Made by a program: the position numbers and the translations under genes. This document shows, piece by piece, positions 34,483-43,182 of a stretch of DNA of 64,000 nt (within the stretch, counting starts at the first letter, position 1; each line of letters begins with the position of its first letter). Under the pieces are notes generated by a model. That model did not search any database. It had not been told where the DNA came from and was given only the letters and a program-made list of their open reading frames with translations. This stretch comes from Fischerella sp. CENA71 (GTDB lineage Bacteria; Cyanobacteriota; Cyanobacteriia; Cyanobacteriales; Nostocaceae): contig JANBVI010000026.1 in the NCBI GenBank assembly GCA_024239075.1, forward strand, positions 1-64,000, in the 5' to 3' direction.

Positions 34483-35982
34483 ATGAAATTTATATCACTT
34501 TTATACGGAATATTTTTACTAAGTGTGCTTTTGATTTATTGGTCATTAGCACAAAAAAAAATAAAAACTTGGGTGCTATTGATTGCTAGTATTGGCTTTT
34601 ATGCTTCTTTACAGATTCATTACATCCCGCTTTTACTAGCACTAACTTATTGTAATTTTCGTATAGGAATAGCACTAGATCCATATAATTCACTTAATGC
34701 CAATTCTGACAATCTCCAAGATTTTAATGAAGAATTCCATTTATCTCAAGCTGATTGGAATAGTCAGCGTTTAAAACTATTAATACTGGGTGTAACTATA
34801 AATGTTTTATTACTGTTTGGTTTTAAATATATCCCACCTTTATATAAAGTTATTTTTCATCCTGACACAAATCTAGGATTTGATTCTTTTAAATTAATTG
34901 CACCTTTAGGAATTTCATTTTTTACATTTGAGTGTATATCCTATTTAGTTGATGTTTATCGGGGAGCGCCTGCTACTAAAGAATTTATTCAATTTGCATC
35001 CTATAAATTATTCTTTGCAAAATTAATTTCTGGCCCTATTACTCGCTTTCATCACCTTGCTCATCAATTTCATCAATTACACTTTCCTACCAGCAAGATT
35101 CTCGCAGAAGGTGTTTGGTTAATTGCTCAAGGAACATTCAAAAAAGCTATTCTGGCTGATCACTTGGGAATTTATGTAGATTTATGTTTCGGTAACTTGC
35201 AACGAGCTGGTAGCAATGATTTATGGTTAGCAATATTAGCCTACGGTTTTCAGCTGTATTTAGATTTTAGTGGTTATGTAGATATTGCCCGTGGCACTGC
35301 TTTACTATTTGGTTTGTTTCTACCAGAAAATTTTGATTTCCCCTATTTCAGCACTAGTATTGCTGATTTTTGGCGGCGCTGGCATATAACACTGGGAGAT
35401 TGGTTACGTAATTACATTTATTTTCCTTTAGGTGGTTCTCGTCGGAGTTTAAATCGCACCTGCTTAAATTTGATGATTGTCATGCTAATAGCAGGTATTT
35501 GGCATGGTGCAGCATTAGGCTTTGTAATCTGGGGTGCGTTTCACGGTATAGCTTTAGTTATACACAGACTAACTGATACCCTTAGCGATCGCTTTGAGAC
35601 TTTGGAACATTTTTGGCACAATCCTTTGGGTAAGCTGATAGCTTGGATATTCACCCAATTTATGGTTTTTACATCTTGGATTTGGTTTCGCTTACCAAAT
35701 CTCCAAGATTCTTCTCTTGTCTTTAAACACCTTTGGGGATATCCTGCTGACACCCAATTTGCTCAAAAAGTTTATGTAGAAGCCCTCAATATTAGTCAGT
35801 ATCAATTAGCAATAATTTTAGGCGTGATTGCTACTTGTATGACAGTAGCTTATTTCTTCAATCGTCAATTAAAGTTACAGTTCAATTGGCCTGTTAAACT
35901 CTTGTTCGTGCTTCCCTGTTTCTACGCTGTCTGGATACTCGCTCCAGAAGGAAGTCTGCCATATATTTACTTTGATTTTTAA
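34483..35982 (+). CDS. MBOAT acyltransferase, AlgI/DltB-like
   Basis: With the ATG at 34483 (499 residues), a multi-span membrane protein. MBOAT motifs are SFFTFECISYLVDVYRG, GPITRFHHL, FAKLISGP, then WRRWHITLGDWLRNYIYFPL (about 296-315) and the catalytic His in GIWHGAALGFVIWGAFHG (about 339). An alternative TTG at 34471 is weaker and has no better ribosome site. It is 184 bp downstream of the SGNH gene on the same strand. Its probable role is to move an acetyl group from the cytosol to the periplasmic SGNH partner. Substrate polymer unknown. Confidence 0.9.
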   Translation: MKFISLLYGIFLLSVLLIYWSLAQKKIKTWVLLIASIGFYASLQIHYIPLLLALTYCNFRIGIALDPYNSLNANSDNLQDFNEEFHLSQADWNSQRLKLLILGVTINVLLLFGFKYIPPLYKVIFHPDTNLGFDSFKLIAPLGISFFTFECISYLVDVYRGAPATKEFIQFASYKLFFAKLISGPITRFHHLAHQFHQLHFPTSKILAEGVWLIAQGTFKKAILADHLGIYVDLCFGNLQRAGSNDLWLAILAYGFQLYLDFSGYVDIARGTALLFGLFLPENFDFPYFSTSIADFWRRWHITLGDWLRNYIYFPLGGSRRSLNRTCLNLMIVMLIAGIWHGAALGFVIWGAFHGIALVIHRLTDTLSDRFETLEHFWHNPLGKLIAWIFTQFMVFTSWIWFRLPNLQDSSLVFKHLWGYPADTQFAQKVYVEALNISQYQLAIILGVIATCMTVAYFFNRQLKLQFNWPVKLLFVLPCFYAVWILAPEGSLPYIYFDF

Positions 35983-36203
35983 TCTCAAATTTCTATTTGA
36001 TTTCTAAAAAAACTTAGTAAACTTTACTATTGCCTGTTTTCCCTTCGCTATTGCGCGTTAAAGTTATTTATTGAACTATAACTTTACATAAATACATGAA
36101 TTTAAAAAACAAAATATTAAATAATCTAAAGACATAAAAATTAATAAAAAATGAGTGGATAAACGCTTGTAATAAATAAATTTTTGTGTAAAGTTTATTA
36201 ATA

Positions 36204-36227
36204 CAGACAAAATTAAATGTTTGTCTG
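36204..36227. promoter_or_regulatory. 8-bp dyad in the psbA upstream region
   Basis: CAGACAAA (36204-36211) pairs with TTTGTCTG (36220-36227) around ATTAAATG. It lies 45 bp upstream of the psbA ATG and could be an operator or a 5'-leader hairpin. No experimentally known site is claimed. Confidence 0.45.
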
Positions 36228-36271
36228 AATACATTCTTCCAAAAATTCATTCATCGCACTTATAAGAGCAA

Positions 36272-37354
36272 ATGACTACAACATTACAAAGACGCACAAG
36301 CGGCAACGCGTGGGAGCGTTTCTGTGAGTGGGTAACAAGCACTGAAAACCGCCTATACGTAGGTTGGTTTGGTGTATTGATGATCCCAACTCTGTTGGCT
36401 GCAACCACCTGCTTTATCATCGCTTTCATCGCTGCACCTCCCGTAGACATCGATGGCATCCGTGAACCTGTTGCAGGTTCCTTGATTTACGGCAACAACA
36501 TCATCTCTGGTGCAGTAGTACCTTCTTCCAACGCGATCGGTTTGCACTTCTACCCCATCTGGGAAGCAGCTTCCTTAGATGAGTGGTTGTACAACGGTGG
36601 TCCTTACCAATTGGTAATCTTCCACTTCCTCATCGGCTGCTTCTGCTACATGGGCCGTCAGTGGGAATTGTCCTACCGCTTAGGTATGCGTCCTTGGATC
36701 TGCGTAGCTTACTCTGCTCCTTTGGCATCTGCTACAGCAGTATTCTTGATCTACCCCTTGGGTCAAGGTTCCTTCTCTGATGGTATGCCCTTGGGTATCT
36801 CTGGAACATTCAACTTCATGATCGTGTTCCAAGCAGAACATAACATCCTCATGCACCCCTTCCACCAACTTGGTGTAGCAGGTGTATTCGGTGGTAGCTT
36901 GTTCAGTGCAATGCACGGTTCTTTGGTAACTTCTTCCTTAGTTCGTGAAACAACCGAAACCGAATCTCAGAACTACGGTTACAAATTCGGTCAAGAAGAA
37001 GAAACCTACAACATCGTTGCAGCACACGGTTACTTCGGTCGCTTGATCTTCCAATACGCTTCCTTCAACAACTCTCGCAGCTTGCACTTCTTCTTGGCTG
37101 CTTGGCCTGTAGTCGGAATTTGGTTCACCGCACTGGGAATCAGCACCATGGCGTTCAACCTGAATGGTTTCAACTTCAACCAATCAGTAATTGACTCACA
37201 AGGTCGCGTGATCAATACTTGGGCAGACATCATCAACCGGGCTAACTTGGGTATGGAAGTAATGCACGAGCGTAACGCTCACAACTTCCCTCTGGACTTG
37301 GCTGCTGGAGATGTTGCACCAGTTGCAATCTCTGCTCCCGCTATCAACGGTTAA
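36272..37354 (+). CDS. psbA: Photosystem II D1 protein, Gln130 form
   Basis: The 360-residue D1 protein of the photosystem II reaction centre, thylakoid membrane, five helices. All key residues are present: Y161, D170, H190, H198, H215, H252, S264 and the manganese ligands H332, E333, H337, D342 and A344. The C-terminal extension after A344 is 16 residues and is removed by CtpA in this family. Residue 130 is Gln, the low-light-type D1 isoform; the high-light type has Glu. Other psbA copies are expected elsewhere in the genome but are not in this window. Codon use is strongly biased, as expected for a highly expressed gene. Confidence 0.99.
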   Translation: MTTTLQRRTSGNAWERFCEWVTSTENRLYVGWFGVLMIPTLLAATTCFIIAFIAAPPVDIDGIREPVAGSLIYGNNIISGAVVPSSNAIGLHFYPIWEAASLDEWLYNGGPYQLVIFHFLIGCFCYMGRQWELSYRLGMRPWICVAYSAPLASATAVFLIYPLGQGSFSDGMPLGISGTFNFMIVFQAEHNILMHPFHQLGVAGVFGGSLFSAMHGSLVTSSLVRETTETESQNYGYKFGQEEETYNIVAAHGYFGRLIFQYASFNNSRSLHFFLAAWPVVGIWFTALGISTMAFNLNGFNFNQSVIDSQGRVINTWADIINRANLGMEVMHERNAHNFPLDLAAGDVAPVAISAPAING

Positions 37355-37401
37355 TTTTTTAAATAACTGAGGTGTGGTAAATCGCGCCTCTAGGAAAATA
37401 C

Positions 37402-37432
37402 AAAAGCGCTTACCTGAGGTAGGCGCTTTTTT
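37402..37432 (+). terminator. Rho-independent terminator of psbA
   Basis: AAAAGCGCTTACC (37402-37414) pairs with GGTAGGCGCTTTT (37418-37430), 13 bp with one G-U pair and loop TGA, followed by a T-run to 37432. It lies 48 bp after the psbA stop. Confidence 0.9.
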
Positions 37433-38012
37433 ATGATTGCTAGGAATTACACTTTTGTAGTAAGCACTTTAGTGCTTAAAAATAAAAACTGTATTGCTTC
37501 GCAAAAGCCGCACGGTAGTCCTTACTACGAACTTTATTCACACGGTACTAGGAGTAAGTGAACTACCCGACGCTGACCTACGGTACAGCACGGGCTTCCC
37601 AATTCATCGGCAGTAGCCTCCACAACTGCGTAGTTCTATTGGTCTTGCACTGTCTCCAAGGGTAAATCCTGATTGCGATCGCTTCATCGCTTCAAAAGTT
37701 TCACAATTATAAAGTGATTATTGATATTTCACTCAAAATATCTGTCTATGAAAATCTATTTTTAATTAACAAAATTAACTATAGACTTTTTGCAAAATCT
37801 ATTTTCTTATACTTACCTACCGCTACCGCGATCGTCACTTGCAAACTTCATAAGATGCCCTCGAATTAGCTGTTAATTCCTTCTACAAAAAGCAGTCAGA
37901 TTAACAGGAGTAGTTGAACATCATTTGGCATTTTGGCAGAAGTCAGACAATTTTGGATTTTGGATTGATTCCACGGATCAATCCGGGGGCTTGTACAATC
38001 TTTGAAAATCTC
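37433..38012. other. Intergenic stretch between psbA and hmpE with repeats
   Basis: Contains a nested palindrome: GTAGTAAG (37457-37464) pairs with CTTACTAC (near 37513-37520), with the hairpin AGCACTTTAGTGCT inside. A tnpB-type IS relic follows at 37545-37690, and GGATTTT-type units at about 37950-37970. No gene. Confidence 0.6.
37545..37690 (-). mobile_element. Right-end relic of a tnpB-bearing IS (IS200/IS605 or IS891-like)
   Basis: The minus strand reads through CCGTAGGTCAGCGTCGGGTA, a sequence type I associate with the 3' end of cyanobacterial tnpB genes and the guide-RNA region overlapping it. One frame gives VEATADELGSPCCTVGQRRV. All three frames carry stops and no zinc-finger or RuvC motif remains. 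Recognition is from memory only. Confidence 0.42.
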
Positions 38013-41000
38013 TTAGCTAGCCACTAGTTTCTCACCTTTGAGCATCCGCGATGCTGCTTCTAGTAGAGCTTCTTCCAGATAAGGTTTAGTGAAATAACCA
38101 CTTGCTCCCAAGCTGATAGCCATTTGTCGATGCTTGTCTGCACCTCGCGAGGTGAGCATAGCTATGGGTAAATGATTGAGGTTTGAATCTTTTTGAATGC
38201 GAGAAAGTAATTCTAGACCATCGCAACGAGGCATTTCAATGTCACAGAACACGAGATCGCAAGGTAAACCAGAACGCAGTTTATCCCAGGCTTCTTGTCC
38301 ATCACGTGCTTGTTCTACCCGATAGCCTGCTTTATTAAAGGTTAAAGAAAGCAATTCTCTAACTGTAATTGAGTCATCGACAATCAATACTGTTGGGTCA
38401 ATTTTAGTTACAGATGTATCTGGCTGATTTGGAGTTGATATTTGACTCAAAATACTGACTGTACTTTGTTTAGAAGTCCGTCCCTGGAAGATATCAATAA
38501 TTTCTAGGACATCAGCGATCGGCATAATTCGACCATCTCCTAAGATGGTAGCACCAGCTACACCAACTGGTTTGGGAGCAGGTCCTTCAAATTGTTTAAT
38601 CACAATTTCTTGTTCACTCAGTACTTGATCAACCTGTAAAGCGACTAGTGTATTTGCCGATCGCACTACAACGACGGAAATCATATCATCGTCTCGGTTT
38701 CCTCCGTAGACATTACCTCGACTCAGTAGTCGATTGAAAGTTAAAAGTTCTTGTAAAGGTTTGAATGGCAGCATTCTATCCCGCCAAGGAATTAGCTTTT
38801 CACCTGCCTCGCCCTCTTGGATATTTTTTACAGGTACGTCTAGGGTATCTTCTACACCATCCATCGGGAAAGCAATTCTGGCTTTATCAGAAACACAGAA
38901 AAGCGCTTTGCAAATACTGAGTGTCAGTGGTAAACGAATTGTAAAACTAGTACCCTTACCCATCGCAGAATCAACAGAAATTCCTCCACGAATTTCACTG
39001 ATTTTTGTATGAACTACGTCTAAACCGACACCGCGACCTGCTAAATCATCAGCTTGTTCTTTGGTACTAAAACCTGGTCGGAACAGTAGATCATAAACTT
39101 CTATCGGAGGCATAGTTTTGGCTTGACTGGGAGTAATCAAACCAACTTTGATTGCTTTTGCTTTTACCGCATCTGAGTTAATCCCAGCACCGTCATCACT
39201 GACACAAATAATAGTTTGATTACCTTGGTGGAAAGCAGAAACAGTAATGTTTCCTACAGGAGGTTTTCCTTGAGAACGGCGTTCTTCTGGCGTTTCGATA
39301 CCGTGAGCGATCGCATTGTTGAGCAAATGCGTCAGTGGTGTTTTGAGATGTTCCAAAATCATTTTGTCAATCAAGGTATCTCGACCTTGAACCACCAACT
39401 CTACTTGCTTCCCATACTTAATAGAGTTGTCGCGCACACCTCGTGGTAATAAATCGGTAGCCTGGGAAAAAGGCTCCATTCGCGCTCTTGTCAGTCCTTC
39501 TTGAAGTTGGCTGGTAACTTGTCGGAATTGTCGTGCTACCCGTTCACTTTCTTCAGTAACAAAATCAATATCACTTGCAGACTCACGCACCCGCACGATC
39601 AGTTCAATCATTTCTTGGGACAAACTATGGAAGGGTGTGAAACGATCCATTTCCAGTTCACTAAAGCCCCTATCTGTATCAGATGTGCCGAAATTGCTAT
39701 TTTTGCGACTGGCTAACAAAGATGCTTCTAGTAGCGATCGCTCATACAATTCCTGCATTCTTGTTCCCACATCCGAGAGATGCTGTACCTGATGCAATAG
39801 ATTATCTAATGACTGGCGTAAACGTTCTTGATCCTGCTCTAGGGTATTGCGGTTTACTACCAACTCCCCAACTAAATTACTCAAATCATCCAGATGTTTA
39901 ACAGGGACTTTCATTAATTGCTCAAATCTGGAAGTAGTATTCCAACCAGAGTTACGTCCACCTGTTAAATTGGCTGTGCTAGGTGTTACCGCTTCCCCTA
40001 CCATCCCTTCTAATTCTTTAAATTCATTCTCAATCTCTGGGGATAAAATCGGGTTGCTTGCATCTTCTTTAGAAAATCGTGGCGTAGATTGCTCTGCTAC
40101 TACTGCATCTTCATCTTCCTCCAAAGTCAGCATTTCTTCTAAGGCAGCAAATTCGATATCTGGGATTGTGGGAGTATGAGCCTTTAGTAGTGCTTCTTCG
40201 TCAAGTAAATCATCTAACTCATTAAATCCATCTTCTACAAAAGCATCACTTTCTGCTTTTGTTTCTGTTTCTGCAATTACTGATTCTTCTTCTATTAAAT
40301 CTGTAATTTTTATCTCATTATCGTAGCTATACTCTTGTACATCTAATTCAGAATCTAGAATTTCAAATTGGAAATTGTTTTGTTCATTTTCTGGCTCAAA
40401 TTCATCTTTTGGCAAATTTGACAATGATAAATTCTCACTCAAATCTAGATCAAAAGAAAAAGATTCTGCTATTACCTCTTGATTTGCAGCAATTAAGTTA
40501 TCCAGAAATTCTATTTCTGAATCTGCCTGTATTTGAGATGCAATCATATCAGCAAAACTGAGGTCTGCTACATCTGTTGTAAATAATGTATCATCTTCTG
40601 AGTGAGGCTGAAAAGCAAATGGATTATTTCTACTATCAACTTGCAACTCATGAGATTCTGGTGCTGACAAATCATTCAATAAAACTTCTAGATTTTCGTT
40701 GCTATCTTCTTCTATTCTGAGCGCATCTAACCAGTCGATTTCTTGTTCAGTAATTGGTTGATGTAAATCGAAAGCTTGTATTTCTGTGGAAAAATGAGTA
40801 AATTCGGGAGTGAATTCTAGAGCTTCTGGTTGTTGTGAAATATTATGAAGATTTCGAGGAGATAACTCTTCATCAACAGGAGATGTACTTGTAGAATCAT
40901 GTACTGCTAATTCAGCAAATAAATCATCGCTAGTATCAGTAGAGAGGATTAAGTCTTGAGTAAAACCTAAATCTAAATCTTCTAACTCAAAATCTTTAAC

Positions 41001-43016
41001 TGACTCTGGTGTTTGTTGTTGGCGATCGCTAAAAATATCATCAGCAGCAGCAGCAAACAATATTTCTTCTAATGCTTTGGCGGCATCTTCTTCAGCAGAA
41101 ACTTCTAATTCTCCTAATCCTGATATTTCTGTTTGTGTCGATGAAACTAAATGGTTTGTAGTAGAGGAAAATTCTGTGGTTGTAGGACTAAGCTGATCAA
41201 ATAAATCATCATATTCTGACCCATCAATAATAATAGTCGGATTATACTCTTGTTGTTCTTCATTAAACAAACTATCTAAAGTCGAATTTTCTTCTATTGA
41301 TTTATTAATTTCTTGATCAATTTCCTGTGTTGAAATTGGATTTTCCAACTCTCCTAATAAATTATTATATTCACTTTGTAATTGCTGATATTTTATATTT
41401 TCATTCACTGTATTTTTTAATGAAGAATCCAGATTTGTGTCTAAACTTTCTTCTTCTAAAAAATCATCACCAAAAAGTTGTACAAGAGTTAACTCTTCTT
41501 TATCATTGATGATTTGCCTCTCTTGAATACTCGTATTCCCTTCTACAGACAATAACTCTGCTAAATCGTTGATAGTATCTGTTGGATCGTTTATTTCAAC
41601 TTCAATATGATTATTTGTGCTATCTTGTTCAGTAACTTCTTCTTCAACATCCCATGTTTCGTTAAAGTTAGGAGTTTCACTTTCAAATAATTGAGCAAGA
41701 GTATTTAACTCTGCTAATCCGACTTCTGGTCCGTGAACTTCTAAATTTTGAATATCTAAATCTTCGTTTTCTTCATCATCTAGATGAAGTTGATTAGATA
41801 CTTCAGATAAACTGACAATAGTATTTTCTAATTCTAATTCCTGAGATTCAGGTTCATTGTTCCAGTCAGCGAAATTAGCTGTACGTCCATGAATTTGTTC
41901 AGATAATTCTGAAAGACTGTTGATCCTATCCTCTTGTGCAAATTCTATTAATTCTGTTTGTGTGGTCAATTCAACGAAATCACTAATATTACTATCCAAT
42001 TGTTCAGATAATTCTGAAAGGTTAGTAATTTTATCTTCTTGTGCAAATTCGATTGACTCTGATGGAGTTATTAATTCAGTAATATTATCTGTAGTTGATG
42101 TAGTGTTGTCGTCAGCAGTGGCGTTCTCAACAGGTGTAGTGACTAAAGTTTCCTCGAATGCTGTTGATGGCGCTGCTTCTATATCAGCTTCTTCCTTAGT
42201 AACATCAGTTGTGATGTCTAATAGTTCTATTTGAGGTGGAAGTAATGCTTCTAGCTGCTGACTAATACTGATTTCAGCTTCTCTACCAGCAAGAACTAAT
42301 TCTAGAGCTTGCTTGATATCTGTAATCACGATTTTTGCTAATGTTAAATAGCTATTTTCTTGGTTGGCGATCGCTTGACTTGCAGCTTGACACAAATTAC
42401 ACCAAGATGCACAATTCAATTGTTTACCAAGCTCGGCCAATTGGTTACAGCAGTCTTGCAAACTTTGGCGCGTTTCAGGTGTTGCTGGTTGCTTAAATAA
42501 CTGCAACATTTCTCGGAGGTCTTGCAATACCAGATTTTGCTGCTGTTGCCAACGTTCAGTATCAGCAAGCGGTAATCCCGTAGCTCCTTGTTTGACCAAC
42601 AAATCCAAATGTTCATTCAACCACCCAAACACAGGTTCCGCTTCTGACATAATATGATTGGCAGTTTCTTCTGTCAGACCAAACGACCCGGTTAAATTCT
42701 CTAGCAGTGCTTTGAGGGTATCAGATACGCCCAAAAACAAAGATTCAAGCTTTTGATCAACCTGCACTGGACACTCTTTTAAGACTTTAAAACAGTCTTC
42801 TAAGCGATGAGCAGTATGCTGAATACTACCCAGACCAAGCATCGCCGCCCCTCCTTTGATCGAGTGAGCCGCTCGAAAAACTTCATTCAGCATTTCTGGG
42901 TCTTTAATAGTACTTTGCAGATTCAGCAACCCCTGCTCAATTGTGGCCAGGTGTTCTTTGGCTTCTTCAATAAAGTAACCGAGAATGCGCTGTTGTTGTT
43001 CTGGAAGCATAGTCAA
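38013..43016 (-). CDS. hmpE: CheA-like hybrid histidine kinase of the Hmp (Pil) chemotaxis system
   Basis: The 1667-residue protein contains, in order: an Hpt domain with the phosphorylatable H51 (RAAHSIKGGAAMLGL); about 730 residues of acidic, low-complexity linker (about 270-1000); a CheA dimerisation helix (VPVKHLDDLSNLVGELVVNR, about 1034); a histidine kinase ATPase with N-box HLLNNAIAHGIE (about 1224) and DDGAGI; a CheW-like domain; and a receiver domain from 1537 (VLIVDDSITVREL) with Asp near 1588 (FCDIEMP). In Nostoc punctiforme the homologous hmp locus controls hormogonium motility and polysaccharide through type IV pili. This is the last gene of hmpABCDE, all minus strand. Confidence 0.9.
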   Translation of the reverse strand: MTMLPEQQQRILGYFIEEAKEHLATIEQGLLNLQSTIKDPEMLNEVFRAAHSIKGGAAMLGLGSIQHTAHRLEDCFKVLKECPVQVDQKLESLFLGVSDTLKALLENLTGSFGLTEETANHIMSEAEPVFGWLNEHLDLLVKQGATGLPLADTERWQQQQNLVLQDLREMLQLFKQPATPETRQSLQDCCNQLAELGKQLNCASWCNLCQAASQAIANQENSYLTLAKIVITDIKQALELVLAGREAEISISQQLEALLPPQIELLDITTDVTKEEADIEAAPSTAFEETLVTTPVENATADDNTTSTTDNITELITPSESIEFAQEDKITNLSELSEQLDSNISDFVELTTQTELIEFAQEDRINSLSELSEQIHGRTANFADWNNEPESQELELENTIVSLSEVSNQLHLDDEENEDLDIQNLEVHGPEVGLAELNTLAQLFESETPNFNETWDVEEEVTEQDSTNNHIEVEINDPTDTINDLAELLSVEGNTSIQERQIINDKEELTLVQLFGDDFLEEESLDTNLDSSLKNTVNENIKYQQLQSEYNNLLGELENPISTQEIDQEINKSIEENSTLDSLFNEEQQEYNPTIIIDGSEYDDLFDQLSPTTTEFSSTTNHLVSSTQTEISGLGELEVSAEEDAAKALEEILFAAAADDIFSDRQQQTPESVKDFELEDLDLGFTQDLILSTDTSDDLFAELAVHDSTSTSPVDEELSPRNLHNISQQPEALEFTPEFTHFSTEIQAFDLHQPITEQEIDWLDALRIEEDSNENLEVLLNDLSAPESHELQVDSRNNPFAFQPHSEDDTLFTTDVADLSFADMIASQIQADSEIEFLDNLIAANQEVIAESFSFDLDLSENLSLSNLPKDEFEPENEQNNFQFEILDSELDVQEYSYDNEIKITDLIEEESVIAETETKAESDAFVEDGFNELDDLLDEEALLKAHTPTIPDIEFAALEEMLTLEEDEDAVVAEQSTPRFSKEDASNPILSPEIENEFKELEGMVGEAVTPSTANLTGGRNSGWNTTSRFEQLMKVPVKHLDDLSNLVGELVVNRNTLEQDQERLRQSLDNLLHQVQHLSDVGTRMQELYERSLLEASLLASRKNSNFGTSDTDRGFSELEMDRFTPFHSLSQEMIELIVRVRESASDIDFVTEESERVARQFRQVTSQLQEGLTRARMEPFSQATDLLPRGVRDNSIKYGKQVELVVQGRDTLIDKMILEHLKTPLTHLLNNAIAHGIETPEERRSQGKPPVGNITVSAFHQGNQTIICVSDDGAGINSDAVKAKAIKVGLITPSQAKTMPPIEVYDLLFRPGFSTKEQADDLAGRGVGLDVVHTKISEIRGGISVDSAMGKGTSFTIRLPLTLSICKALFCVSDKARIAFPMDGVEDTLDVPVKNIQEGEAGEKLIPWRDRMLPFKPLQELLTFNRLLSRGNVYGGNRDDDMISVVVVRSANTLVALQVDQVLSEQEIVIKQFEGPAPKPVGVAGATILGDGRIMPIADVLEIIDIFQGRTSKQSTVSILSQISTPNQPDTSVTKIDPTVLIVDDSITVRELLSLTFNKAGYRVEQARDGQEAWDKLRSGLPCDLVFCDIEMPRCDGLELLSRIQKDSNLNHLPIAMLTSRGADKHRQMAISLGASGYFTKPYLEEALLEAASRMLKGEKLVAS

Positions 43017-43026
43017 GGGTCATCCG

Positions 43027-43062
43027 ATTTTGGATTTTGGATTTTGGATTTTGGATTGATTC
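43027..43062. repeat. GGATTTT tandem heptamer
   Basis: GGATTTT repeats at least four times between hmpD and hmpE. The same unit occurs at 37950, 51705 and 60070. Confidence 0.85.
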
Positions 43063-43182
43063 CAATACGTGAGAACTGCTTGCTCTGTACCATCAAAGAA
43101 TTATCGGTCAAGGGTCAACAGTCAAGGGTCAATGGCTAAAAAGTTTTAAATTAATGACTAACGACTAATGACTAATAACTAA

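Noticed and set aside
41920-42234. Plus-strand 104-residue ORF inside hmpE
   Set aside because: It mirrors the low-complexity acidic linker of hmpE and has no independent support.
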